This document shows positions 7,416 through 15,629 of a stretch of 27,555 nt of DNA, one piece after another; within the stretch, counting starts at the first letter, position 1, and each line of letters starts with the position of its first letter. Source of the DNA: Bacteroidales bacterium (GTDB lineage Bacteria > Bacteroidota > Bacteroidia > Bacteroidales > Dysgonomonadaceae); NCBI GenBank assembly GCA_012518155.1, contig JAAYTC010000067.1, positions 1-27,555 on the forward strand. Reading direction: 5' to 3'. The translations under genes and the position numbers were made by a program. The notes below the pieces were generated by a model. It made no database searches, was not told the DNA's origin, and saw nothing but the letters and a program-made list of their open reading frames with translations.

Positions 7416-7976
7416 CTACTTATTATTATAGAGGTTCATCGTCTCGTTGATGCCGGCCAAGCAGAAACTACGAACCATTTCACCCGCCGTTTCAACACGT
7501 TCGGGCAACAACATCTTTTCCTCGTCAGAAAACTCTTCCAACACGTAATCCACCTGCCTGCCTCTGGGAAAATCACTCCCGATTCCGAACCGAAGCCGGG
7601 GGTAGTTAGTTCCGATCAGATCCTGAATATGCTTCAACCCGTTATGTCCCGCGTCGCTCCCTTTCGACTTCATACGGAGCGTTCCGAAGGGTAGTGCCAG
7701 ATCGTCTACCACCACGAGCAAGTTGCGGTTCTCTATCTTCTCCTTTTGTAGCCAATAGCGTATAGCATTGCCACTCAGGTTCATGAAGGTAGACGGCTTG
7801 AGCAAGATTAGTGACCGGTTCTTCAGGCGCGTAGTGGCCACAAAGCCGTATCTACGATCCTCAAAAACAGCATTGGACGCCTTTGCTAAAGCGTCCAATA
7901 CCATAAATCCGATATTGTGGCGGGTTTGCTCGTAATCGGGTCCGATATTTCCCAATCCCGCGATCAGATATTTCAT
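7416..7976 (-). CDS. pth: Peptidyl-tRNA hydrolase
   Basis: The protein has 186 residues, the normal bacterial Pth length. It hydrolyses the ester bond of peptidyl-tRNAs released from stalled ribosomes and so recycles tRNA in the cytoplasm. The key residues are present: N10 ('LIAGLGNIG'), catalytic H20 ('TRHNIGF'), N66 ('STFMNLSG'), D91 ('VVVDDLALPFG') and N111 ('GHNGLKHI'). It starts 11 nt after the stop of the L25/Ctc gene, so the two are almost certainly co-transcribed. The ctc-pth pairing is widely conserved in bacteria. Confidence 0.96.
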   Translation of the reverse strand: MKYLIAGLGNIGPDYEQTRHNIGFMVLDALAKASNAVFEDRRYGFVATTRLKNRSLILLKPSTFMNLSGNAIRYWLQKEKIENRNLLVVVDDLALPFGTLRMKSKGSDAGHNGLKHIQDLIGTNYPRLRFGIGSDFPRGRQVDYVLEEFSDEEKMLLPERVETAGEMVRSFCLAGINETMNLYNNK

Positions 7977-7987
7977 TTGTCTCGAAT

Positions 7988-8611
7988 TTATTCTTCGGCT
8001 TCCACTTCCGTTTCGGCTTCTGTTTCGATCTCGCCATCTGCTTTAGCCGCCTCTCCACGTGCTGCACGAGTGAGTTGCACACGGCAAATGACCGCATTCT
8101 TAACGTTTAAAATCTCCATATCTTCAAAATTCAAGTCCCCTACCTGAATCGATTTACCCAGTTCTAAATTTGTCACGTCAACTACCAAGTTTTCCGGCAA
8201 TTTGGAAGGCAGTGCCTTTACCTTCAACTTACGCGTATCAAGCGAGAGTTTACCCCCGGCTTTAACTCCAGCGGCCAAACCTTCTAGCTTGACCGGCACC
8301 TCGATTACCACGGGTTTATCTTCAAACACATGGAGGAAATCGATATGCAATACATCGTCCTTCACGGGGTGAAACTGCACCTCTTTAACCATCGATAGTA
8401 TTTTTTCTTCTCCCAAGGTTAGGTTCACCAAGTATACTTCGGGTGTATAAATCAAGTTACGCACGCTGCCACTCTTTACAACGAAGTTCACGTTCTCCTC
8501 ATTGGTACCTCCATATACCACGCAGGGGACTAAGCCCTCGCGACGATATGTTCTAGATGCACTTCTACCGAAATCATTCCGGATCTCGCCTTTTAATTCA
8601 AATGTTTTCAT
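7988..8611 (-). CDS. rplY: 50S ribosomal protein L25 / general stress protein Ctc
   Basis: The protein has 207 residues, the long Ctc/TL5 form. The N-terminal L25 domain (about 1-90) opens 'MKTFELKGEIRNDFGRSAS'. The C-terminal TL5-type beta domain (about 95-185) contains 'HIDFLHVFEDKPVVIEVPVKLEG' in segments and ends 'VKNAVICRVQLTRAA'. It is followed by an acidic, low-complexity tail rich in E-T-E-A. It binds 5S rRNA in the 50S subunit. The ATG start at 8611 follows a good promoter (-7 box 8692-8699). It is the first gene of the rplY-pth-S4 operon. Confidence 0.93.
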   Translation of the reverse strand: MKTFELKGEIRNDFGRSASRTYRREGLVPCVVYGGTNEENVNFVVKSGSVRNLIYTPEVYLVNLTLGEEKILSMVKEVQFHPVKDDVLHIDFLHVFEDKPVVIEVPVKLEGLAAGVKAGGKLSLDTRKLKVKALPSKLPENLVVDVTNLELGKSIQVGDLNFEDMEILNVKNAVICRVQLTRAARGEAAKADGEIETEAETEVEAEE

Positions 8612-8691
8612 TTTTAAACTTGTTTGTGTTACTCAAAATAAAGTGCTTTCTTTATTTCCCATCACACACGGGAGCTTTCAAAAAAGCGGCG

Positions 8692-8720
8692 CAAAGTTAA
8701 TGATTTTCTTTTATCTGCAC
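8692..8720 (-). promoter_or_regulatory. Promoter of the rplY-pth operon
   Basis: On the minus strand a Bacteroidota -7 box, TAACTTTG (complement of 8692-8699), lies about 80 nt upstream of the rplY ATG. A TTG (8718-8720) about 18-20 nt further upstream is a weak -33 candidate. The position in the divergent gap with nusB supports it. Confidence 0.6.
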
Positions 8721-8807
8721 AACTACATACCGGTTCCGTTTTTAAGGCGATTTTCGCAAGCTGCCCTACTTTTCGAGTATTAATATGCAGAATACCGAAA
8801 AATTAGC

Positions 8808-8815
8808 TACTTTTG
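8808..8815 (+). promoter_or_regulatory. Promoter -7 box for the nusB operon
   Basis: TACTTTTG matches the Bacteroidota consensus TAnnTTTG. It gives a leader of roughly 100 nt before the nusB ATG at 8920. No clear -33 TTTG is seen. The presence of this box also argues against translation starting at the in-frame ATG 8785. The whole gap 8612-8919 holds only the two divergent promoters and the nusB leader; I see no RNA gene in it. Confidence 0.5.
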
Positions 8816-8919
8816 CAGTTCTAAAAAGTTCAGTGGGGGTGGGTTATTCGCACGATAGATTTGTCGCGAGCCATTCAACCAAGGCAGACTTTTTCTTTAA
8901 GAAAACGCTCATTATAACG

Positions 8920-9846
8920 ATGATAAATAGAAATTTAATTCGAGTAAGAATAGTACAGATCATCTATTCGTGGTACCAGAATAGGAATAAAGATTTACGC
9001 AACACCGAGAAAGAGTTGATGTTCGGACTGCAAAAATCGTACGATCTTTATTATTACTTGCTGCTTCTGATGGTAGAGTTGACAAAGATGTACGAAAACC
9101 GGATAGAGGCCAAACGGAATAAGTTTTTACCGTCAGAGGAAGATCTCAACCCAAACACGCACCTCGTGGAAAATCGGTTCATACTTCAACTCGAAGCGAA
9201 TCGGCAGTTCAAAAAATATTTAGTCGAACGCCCGCTATCTTGGGAGGAGAACGAAGGATTCGTTAAAAACTTACTTGACAAAATCCTAGCGTCTGACACC
9301 TACCAATCATACACAGGTATAGCTTCACCAACTTACGAGCAGGATCGAGAGTTCTGGCGGAAAGTATTCAGGCAGTTTATCTACGTGTACGAGGAACTGG
9401 ACGATCTCTTGGAGGATGAATGCATTTATTGGAACGACGACGTGGAGGTTGTTCAAAGCTTCGTGTTGAAAACGATCAAAAGGTTCTCGGAGGAGAACGG
9501 TATCGACCAGCCCTTGCTTCCCATGTTTAGGGACGAGGAGGACAAACAGTTCGCGTTAAAATTATTGCATGACACCATCTTGAACGAAAAAAAATACAGG
9601 GCACTTATCGAGAAACATACCGAAAAGTGGGATTTCGATCGAATTGCATTTATGGATCTCATCATAATGCAGATTGCTCTAGCGGAGATTTTTACATTTG
9701 AAACAATTCCAACCAGTGTTTCGTTAAACGAGTATATCGAAATTGCTAAAATGTATAGCACTCCTAAAAGCGGCACTTTTGTTAACGGAATTTTGGACGC
9801 CATCGTGCAGGAAACAAAACAAGATAATCGCATGTTTAAACAATAA
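8920..9846 (+). CDS. nusB: Transcription antitermination factor NusB
   Basis: The protein has 308 residues from ATG 8920 ('MINRNLIRVRIVQIIYSWYQ'). An upstream in-frame ATG at 8785 would add 45 residues unlike the family and would span the probable promoter, so I reject it. Compared with the roughly 140-residue NusB of proteobacteria this is the long form typical of Bacteroidota. An additional charged helical region (about residues 45-185) precedes the C-terminal NusB core: 'WDFDRIAFMDLIIMQIALAEI', 'SVSLNEYIEIAKMYSTPKSGTFVNGILDAI'. NusB, with NusE, binds boxA in rRNA leaders for antitermination. It heads a run nusB-yajC-ybbR-coaE with short gaps. Confidence 0.92.
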   Translation: MINRNLIRVRIVQIIYSWYQNRNKDLRNTEKELMFGLQKSYDLYYYLLLLMVELTKMYENRIEAKRNKFLPSEEDLNPNTHLVENRFILQLEANRQFKKYLVERPLSWEENEGFVKNLLDKILASDTYQSYTGIASPTYEQDREFWRKVFRQFIYVYEELDDLLEDECIYWNDDVEVVQSFVLKTIKRFSEENGIDQPLLPMFRDEEDKQFALKLLHDTILNEKKYRALIEKHTEKWDFDRIAFMDLIIMQIALAEIFTFETIPTSVSLNEYIEIAKMYSTPKSGTFVNGILDAIVQETKQDNRMFKQ

Positions 9847-9875
9847 ATTATCACTCACACTAAACATCTATTCTT

Positions 9876-10187
9876 ATGAATATTTTATTACAAGCAGCAC
9901 CCAGCGGGGGAATGGGAGGTATGAGCAGCACCATACTGATGATGGTAGCCATATTTGCCGTATTTTATTTTTTTATGATCCGTCCGCAACAGAAAAAGCA
10001 GAAGGATCTTCAGAAAAGCCGTGAAGCCATGAAGAGCGGAGACAAAGTAGTCACTGCCGGTGGTATGCACGGGAGAATCAAAGAAGTGGGCGACACCTGG
10101 TTTTTAGTAGAAGTAGCAGACGGGGTAAGGATAAAGATCGAAAAAAGTTCGGTTTATGCATCTTCCGCGGATGTAACACCCAATTAA
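9876..10187 (+). CDS. yajC: Preprotein translocase subunit YajC
   Basis: The protein has 103 residues. A single transmembrane segment at about residues 18-35 is followed by the diagnostic cytoplasmic sequence 'MIRPQQKKQKDLQ', then 'MKSGDKVVTAGGMHGRIKEV' and a small beta domain. YajC is an inner-membrane accessory of the SecDF-YajC translocase complex. It lies 29 nt after nusB and 16 nt before the YbbR-like gene, so the three are probably one transcript. Confidence 0.95.
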   Translation: MNILLQAAPSGGMGGMSSTILMMVAIFAVFYFFMIRPQQKKQKDLQKSREAMKSGDKVVTAGGMHGRIKEVGDTWFLVEVADGVRIKIEKSSVYASSADVTPN

Positions 10188-10203
10188 CAGGAGCCTACAT
10201 GCA

Positions 10204-11199
10204 ATGGATTTGAAAGCTATCTTCCAAAAATGGCAGCCCAAAGCGGAGGCTTATTTCTCCACCCTCCCGTGGAAGAACATCCTCTTCTTTCTGTTTTTTT
10301 TGGTGATGGCTTTTATCTTCTGGTTAATGCTCTTCTTTCAAAAAGAGAACGTGGAGGGGAACTACCGTATTCCCCTGAAATACACTAACATACCCGAAGA
10401 TGTGGTGTTCGATCATCCTCTCCCCGAGTTTATCGAGGTGAGTGTAACCGACAGGGGGTCTGAAATCTTTCGGCTAGAGGTCACGAAAAGGGATTCGCTT
10501 GAGATCAACGTATCCGCCCTTTCGGAGAGCGGCACCCAGGTTCTTCAAGGAGATCAATACCGCCAGCTCATACTTTCGCGGCTCGCCTCGAGCAGTACGA
10601 TCAGGGGATATTATCCGATGAATATCTCGCTCGCTACCTCGAAATTGGAAAGCAAAAAATTGCTTGTGGTTTTCGATGGAGAGATCACTACCAGCCGGGC
10701 CAACTTGGTAGCGGACAGTGTTACCTTTATTCCGGAAATAGTAACCGCTTACGGTTCACAATTGTCGCTCGACCAACTGGAGGTAGCGGTGACCGAGTAC
10801 ACGCTTATTAAAAACCTGAAGGCTACTTCACAGCTTCCGATCAATATCAACCCCGTGGAGGGGGTAAAGTTCTCTCCCCCTCAAGTGGACATTTTTATCC
10901 CAATAGAAGAATACACGGAACGCACTTTCGACGTACCCATTGCCGCGGTGGGTCTTCCCGACAACTTAGATGTTAAGTTTTTCCCATCCCGGGCGACGGT
11001 CACGTTTACGGTCACACTGGAAGAGTATAAAAAAATCGTACCGGAAGATTTCGAGATCGTTCTCGACTACTCGACATTTCACGAAAATGAAGATGGTAAG
11101 GTATCTCTTGAACTTAGCAAAAGCCCGTTCACTGTCGTTAACCCCCGCTTGTCTCCCTCTTCCGTGGAGTTCCTGTTCGAGAGTAAAGTTTCGAGATAA
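10204..11199 (+). CDS. YbbR-like domain protein
   Basis: The protein has 331 residues. A short cytoplasmic N-terminus is followed by one membrane anchor at about residues 24-45 ('ILFFLFFLVMAFIFWLMLFF') and a large extracytoplasmic beta-rich region. That region shows YbbR-type repeats with segments such as 'PLKYTNIPEDVVF', 'EFIEVSVTDRGS' and 'FDVPIAAVGLPDNLDVKFFPSRATVTF'. In Firmicutes the YbbR protein CdaR modulates the diadenylate cyclase CdaA. In Bacteroidota this gene usually sits between yajC and coaE, away from the cyclase, and its role is not known to me. The family call rests on the architecture and genome position. Confidence 0.8.
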   Translation: MDLKAIFQKWQPKAEAYFSTLPWKNILFFLFFLVMAFIFWLMLFFQKENVEGNYRIPLKYTNIPEDVVFDHPLPEFIEVSVTDRGSEIFRLEVTKRDSLEINVSALSESGTQVLQGDQYRQLILSRLASSSTIRGYYPMNISLATSKLESKKLLVVFDGEITTSRANLVADSVTFIPEIVTAYGSQLSLDQLEVAVTEYTLIKNLKATSQLPININPVEGVKFSPPQVDIFIPIEEYTERTFDVPIAAVGLPDNLDVKFFPSRATVTFTVTLEEYKKIVPEDFEIVLDYSTFHENEDGKVSLELSKSPFTVVNPRLSPSSVEFLFESKVSR

Positions 11200-11208
11200 C
11201 CGGAAAAC

Positions 11209-11242
11209 CACGTGCAAACGAATTAAAAACGCACGTGCAAAC
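11209..11242 (+). repeat. Direct repeat CACGTGCAAAC x2 before coaE
   Basis: CACGTGCAAAC occurs at 11209-11219 and 11232-11242, a 23-bp period. Both copies contain the palindrome CACGTG. They fill most of the 61-bp gap between the YbbR-like gene and coaE. They could be a binding site or a chance duplication. Confidence 0.7.
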
Positions 11243-11260
11243 ATTCAATAGAAGGTGTAA

Positions 11261-11836
11261 ATGATTAAAGTAGGAATAACCGGAGGAATGGGCAGTGGAA
11301 AAAGCGTGGTAGCCACTCTTTTTCGACTGCATGGGGTACCGGTATTCGACGCCGATAACGAGGCAAAGCTCCTAAACGACACATCACCGCGGATAAGGGA
11401 AGAGCTGACACACCATTTCGGAAACAGCCTTTACGAAGGCGGGAGACTCGATCGAAAGAGATTTGCTCAAATTATCTTCCACGATGAAAAAAGGCTCGCG
11501 TTAGCGAATTCCATTATCCATCCCGTGTTAGCCGATCATTTCATCGAATGGGCTGAGAAACGAGATGCCTTACCCCTGGTAGCGATCGATGCAGCACTGC
11601 TTTTTGAGGCCGGCTTCGACCAATTGGTGGACCGAGTAGCCGTCGTTTTCGCACCCTTGGACATACGCCTGGATCGGGTAATGCACCGGGATGGAACCCA
11701 GAGAAGCGAGGCAGAAGGCCGGATGCAGCACCAAATACCGGAAGAGGAAAAAATAAAACGGGCCGATTATGTGATTTACAACGACAACCATCATTCACTT
11801 ATTCAGCAAGTGGCAGGTATTTTATATGAAACTTGA
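11261..11836 (+). CDS. coaE: Dephospho-CoA kinase
   Basis: The protein has 191 residues. It phosphorylates the 3'-hydroxyl of dephospho-CoA, the last step of coenzyme A synthesis. The P-loop GGMGSGKS is at residues 8-15 directly after the first strand. It is followed by 'VFDADNEAKLL' (substrate-binding D-A-D motif), 'RKRFAQIIFHDEKRLALANSIIHPVL' in segments, and 'VAIDAALLFEAGFDQLVDRVAVVFAP', all typical of CoaE. Its last 11 bases overlap the start of the next gene (ATG at 11826), which suggests translational coupling. Confidence 0.95.
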   Translation: MIKVGITGGMGSGKSVVATLFRLHGVPVFDADNEAKLLNDTSPRIREELTHHFGNSLYEGGRLDRKRFAQIIFHDEKRLALANSIIHPVLADHFIEWAEKRDALPLVAIDAALLFEAGFDQLVDRVAVVFAPLDIRLDRVMHRDGTQRSEAEGRMQHQIPEEEKIKRADYVIYNDNHHSLIQQVAGILYET

Positions 11837-14645
11837 TCAGTTACATGCCAAGTTATTAAGCCTGTTTCCCAAAAAACAGGTATTCACGGACGAACTTTCC
11901 CGTCTTACCAAAGGCACTGACGCCAGTCTCTACCGATTGATTCCAAAAGCGGTGGTGCAGGTGCGCTCAGAAGCAGATGTTACCCGTCTCTTGCAATTTT
12001 GTTATCGCGAACGAGTGCCCTTGACTTTCAAGGCAGCCGGTACTAGCTTAAGTGGACAGACTCTCTCCGACTCCATTCTGATGGAGCTGGGACGAGGGTT
12101 TGAGTTTTCCAAGATTGCCGAGAACGGTCTTACCGCCACGTTTGGTTGCGGCCTCACGGGCGGGGCAGCCAACCTGATGTTGAAGCGTTACCGACGTAAA
12201 ATTGGCCCAAAGCCGGCTTCCATTCAATCGGCAAAAATCGGAGGGATCGTTGCCAATAACGCGAGTGGTTCCAGCTACGGGATACTCCATAACTGCTACA
12301 ATACCGTGAAGTCGATGCGGATCATCTTGGCCGATGGCACGCTGCTTGATACGGGCGATCAGATCAGTAGTCGCGCATTTTTAAACAGCCGCGCCGATCT
12401 CGTAGAGGAGATCAACCGGCTTAAACGTGACGCTTCGGAAAGCGATGCCACTTGTGCTACCATCGAACGGAAGTTTCAGCTTAAAAACACATGTGGTTAC
12501 GGGGTAAACTCTTTGATCGATTCGGAAGACCCCATCGAGATCATCCAACGATTAATGATCGGTTCGGAAGGTACTCTCGGCTTTATATCGCAGGTAACCT
12601 TTCGGACTGTTCACGATGCCCCCCTGAAGGCAACCGCCATGGTCTATTTTGCCGGCCTACGTGAGGTATGCAGTGCCATCCTCCCATTGCGGGAATGCCG
12701 GGTAAGTGCTGCCGAGCTTATGGACCGAAATGCGCTGCATGCAGTGGAGCAGCAGGAGGGAATGCCTCCTGAATTAAAATCGCTCCCGGAAGGAGCTGCC
12801 GCTCTGCTTATTGACACATCGGCGGACGACGAGTTGACACTCTTACAACAGATCAGTGAGATTGAACAAAAACTGGCCCATATCGGTACGCTTTCTCCCG
12901 TCCGTTTTACCCGGGATAAACACCTTTACGAGCGATACTGGAGAGTGCGCGATGGCCTTTTCACCTCGGCTGCCGCCGCTCGTCCCCCTCGTACCGCGTG
13001 TATCATTGAAGACGTCGCTTTCCGGGGCGAAGTACTGGGCGATGCGCTCACCGACCTACGGGCGTTGCTTGTGGCCTCAGGCTACGATGACGCCGTGATG
13101 TGGGGGCACCTGCTTGATGGTAATGTTCACTTTACCGTCTTCCCCGACATAAACCGTGAAGTGGGAATACAACAGTATGCTCGCTTCATGGAGCGGCTGA
13201 TCGAACTGACCGTTTCAAAATACAACGGAAGCCTCAAAGCAGAGCATGGCACGGGGCGGAACATGGCTCCCTTCGTGGAAAAGGAATGGGGCAGTGAAGT
13301 GTATGAGTTAATGAAGCGAATTAAACAGGCATTCGATCCGACGGGTATTTTAAACCCGGGAGTGATTATCAACGATGACCCGGGGGTGTTCATCCAAAAC
13401 ATGAAGCAAGTACCTGATGCTCATCCCATCATAGACAAGTGCATCGAGTGCGGCTTTTGCGAAGTTAGTTGCCCTTCAAAGAACCTCACGCTCACCCCGC
13501 GACAGCGAATCGTGGCCTATCGTCATATAGCGAATCCACCATCCGGAAAAAGCAATCGGAAGTCGCTCCTCAAAGAAATTAAAGCAATCTCTTACCCGAT
13601 GGACGAAACCTGTGCCACTGATGGGTTGTGTGGCATCGCCTGCCCGGTGAACATCGATACGGGGGTTTTGATAAAGGAGCTGCGATGGCAACGCAACGGA
13701 AAGGTGGCGAACCTGGCAGCCGACTTCGTGGCCGACCACATGGCCGGCATCACATCGGTAATACGCGGGTTATTACCCATTCCGCACTCCCTAGGAAAAG
13801 CGGTCGGGTACCCTTCTATCGAGAGGATCATGCAAGGGCTCTTCAGGGTAGGGAATGGCCTCTTCCCTTTATGGACTCGCCACACCCCCACGGCGAGCAA
13901 GAAAATTACGGCAGACTATTTCACGCCCGATAACCTCGAAACACGAGAGGTGGTATATTTTCCGTCCTGTGTGACGCGTATGATGGGGGGTCCCTCTTTC
14001 GGGAGTGATTCAAAAGAAGATGTTCCAACCACGATGCTTACACTTTTGATAGAAGCGGGATATGGCGTGATCATACCCGAACGAAAAGATCGGCTATGTT
14101 GTGGGATGGCTTTTAATAGCAAGGGATTTAAGAAGCAGGCTAAAAAGAAGGAGCAAGAACTAAATGATGCACTGCTGAAGGCAAGTCGAGGGGGTGCATT
14201 GCCCATCATTTTTGATATGAGCCCTTGTCTTCTGCACGCGAAAGAAACGCTGGATTCACAGCTCAGATTGTACGATCAGGTTGAATTCATTCACGATCAC
14301 ATGTTGGATAAACTTCCGATCGTGAAGCTTCCACTTACTGTGACTGTACATGCGACATGCAGTTCAACGAAAATGCAACTTCAAGACAAACTATATGCTG
14401 TTGCCGCTCGCTGTGCAGAGAAGGTGGTTGTGCCCGACGATGTACGCTGTTGTGGATGGGCAGGCGACCGAGGGTTTTTCTACCCGGAACTGAATCGATC
14501 GGCCCTTGAACCACTCAGTGAATCTGTCTCCCATGTTAGCGCGGGATACTCCAATAGTCGCACCTGCGAGATTGGTCTTTCCATGAACAGCAAGATCACC
14601 TACCAGTCGTTGGTTTACCTTGTAGAGAAAGCATCGCGAAGATAG
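11826..14645 (+). CDS. FAD-binding and Fe-S-binding D-2-hydroxyacid (D-lactate-type) dehydrogenase
   Basis: The 939-residue fusion joins a GlcD-like flavoprotein to a GlcF-like iron-sulfur part. The FAD_binding_4 region (about residues 40-260) includes 'FKAAGTSLSGQTLSDSI', 'SIQSAKIGGIVANNASGSSYG' and 'IGSEGTLGFISQV'. The FAD-oxidase C region (about 270-510) has 'GHLLDGNVHF' (H428-D431-N433-H435) and 'LKAEHGTGRNM'. Two cysteine motifs follow: C539-x2-C542-x2-C545-x3-C549 and C596-x5-C602-x3-C606, likely [4Fe-4S] ligands. Two CCG motifs are at 758-760 and 875-877. Relatives (Dld-type, YdiJ) oxidise D-lactate or D-2-hydroxyglutarate and pass electrons to quinone. The exact substrate cannot be read from the sequence. 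Overlap with coaE by 11 nt suggests it belongs to the nusB-coaE transcript. Confidence 0.88.
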   Translation: MKLDQLHAKLLSLFPKKQVFTDELSRLTKGTDASLYRLIPKAVVQVRSEADVTRLLQFCYRERVPLTFKAAGTSLSGQTLSDSILMELGRGFEFSKIAENGLTATFGCGLTGGAANLMLKRYRRKIGPKPASIQSAKIGGIVANNASGSSYGILHNCYNTVKSMRIILADGTLLDTGDQISSRAFLNSRADLVEEINRLKRDASESDATCATIERKFQLKNTCGYGVNSLIDSEDPIEIIQRLMIGSEGTLGFISQVTFRTVHDAPLKATAMVYFAGLREVCSAILPLRECRVSAAELMDRNALHAVEQQEGMPPELKSLPEGAAALLIDTSADDELTLLQQISEIEQKLAHIGTLSPVRFTRDKHLYERYWRVRDGLFTSAAAARPPRTACIIEDVAFRGEVLGDALTDLRALLVASGYDDAVMWGHLLDGNVHFTVFPDINREVGIQQYARFMERLIELTVSKYNGSLKAEHGTGRNMAPFVEKEWGSEVYELMKRIKQAFDPTGILNPGVIINDDPGVFIQNMKQVPDAHPIIDKCIECGFCEVSCPSKNLTLTPRQRIVAYRHIANPPSGKSNRKSLLKEIKAISYPMDETCATDGLCGIACPVNIDTGVLIKELRWQRNGKVANLAADFVADHMAGITSVIRGLLPIPHSLGKAVGYPSIERIMQGLFRVGNGLFPLWTRHTPTASKKITADYFTPDNLETREVVYFPSCVTRMMGGPSFGSDSKEDVPTTMLTLLIEAGYGVIIPERKDRLCCGMAFNSKGFKKQAKKKEQELNDALLKASRGGALPIIFDMSPCLLHAKETLDSQLRLYDQVEFIHDHMLDKLPIVKLPLTVTVHATCSSTKMQLQDKLYAVAARCAEKVVVPDDVRCCGWAGDRGFFYPELNRSALEPLSESVSHVSAGYSNSRTCEIGLSMNSKITYQSLVYLVEKASRR

Positions 14646-14652
14646 TTCACCG

Positions 14653-15525
14653 TCATTTCATCCGATCGAACCCCTCACCGTACACGCCCATTACGTTACT
14701 TTGGGAGATAAAGGCATTTTTGTCGATCTGCTTCACCAAGCGGAATATGGAGTTCGATTCACTCTGCTTGGCCATCACCAATAGCACCTTTTGGGGTTGT
14801 TGAGTATACCACCCCGTACCATCCAGCACGGTACATCCCCGACGCAGTTGCAAGTTAATCTGGGTAGCGATCTCTTCGTATCGAGTAGAGAAGATGAAAA
14901 ATTGAACCGACTGCCGGATACCGCTTAGTATCCAATCGACCGAGGTTGCCATCACCGCGATGATAATAATCCCGAACACGATGGTGTCCACGCTCCGGAA
15001 GATAAGGTACGATGAACTTACAATGACCAAATCCACCAGTAACATGGTCCGCCCCGGAGTGATGTGTCGAAACTTATTAATTATCAACACGATGATATCG
15101 GTGCCCCCGCTGCTGCCATTCACCGACATTAAAAGCCCCACGCCCGAACCGCCCAAGATGGCTCCAATAAGGCCTGCCATAAGCGGCTCATCGGTCATGA
15201 TCGGATCCCATTGAACCTGTTCGAACATACCTATAAAGAGCGAAAGCAGGGCCACTCCCACGATCGTTTTCACCAAGAATTCAGAGCCAAGGATGCGGAA
15301 GGCAAGCAGCAAAAGCAGGGCATTCATGACTAAGACCAACAGGGAGACAGGTAAATTAAACGCGTAATTCAGTAATACGGCGATTCCCGTGAGCCCACCG
15401 ATCACGAACTGGTGAGGCATGATAAACTGGGTCACCCCCAACGCGTACATGAAAGATCCCACGATAATAGTAAGGTAATCCTTCCAGTAAAACTTTTTCA
15501 GACTAAACTCAGGCAATTTTTTCAT
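14653..15525 (-). CDS. YitT family membrane protein
   Basis: The protein has 290 residues. Several transmembrane segments lie in residues about 15-205 ('YLTIIVGSFMYALGVTQFIMPHQFVIGGLTGIA' region onward, with the glycine-rich 'MAGLIGAILGGSGVGLLM' and 'NGSSGGTDIIVLIINK'). A cytoplasmic C-terminal DUF2179 domain (about 210-290) follows: 'LRRGCTVLDGTGWYTQQPQKVL', 'FISQSNVMGVYGEGFD'. This is the standard YitT architecture. The transported substrate, if any, is unknown. It converges with the dehydrogenase gene (7-bp gap) and follows leuS on the same strand. Confidence 0.92.
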   Translation of the reverse strand: MKKLPEFSLKKFYWKDYLTIIVGSFMYALGVTQFIMPHQFVIGGLTGIAVLLNYAFNLPVSLLVLVMNALLLLLAFRILGSEFLVKTIVGVALLSLFIGMFEQVQWDPIMTDEPLMAGLIGAILGGSGVGLLMSVNGSSGGTDIIVLIINKFRHITPGRTMLLVDLVIVSSSYLIFRSVDTIVFGIIIIAVMATSVDWILSGIRQSVQFFIFSTRYEEIATQINLQLRRGCTVLDGTGWYTQQPQKVLLVMAKQSESNSIFRLVKQIDKNAFISQSNVMGVYGEGFDRMK

Positions 15526-15528
15526 TTA

Positions 15529-15536
15529 CAAAAATA
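15529..15536 (-). promoter_or_regulatory. Possible -7 box directly before the YitT gene
   Basis: The complement of 15529-15536 reads TATTTTTG, matching TAnnTTTG, and ends 3 nt before the ATG at 15525. If it is used, the transcript would be leaderless or nearly so. No -33 TTTG is seen, so confidence is low. The remainder of the 104-bp gap to leuS shows nothing else. Confidence 0.3.
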
Positions 15537-15629
15537 ATCCGCTTTTTTACACGTTAACTCATCCGTTCTTTGTCAGCTCATACTGCCCTGTTTTAGAACA
15601 TCTCGTTTATGGTCACTACTTTTACGACT

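Noticed and set aside
8785..8919. 45-residue N-terminal extension of NusB from ATG 8785
   Set aside because: It spans a probable -7 box and does not resemble NusB; the family start fits ATG 8920.
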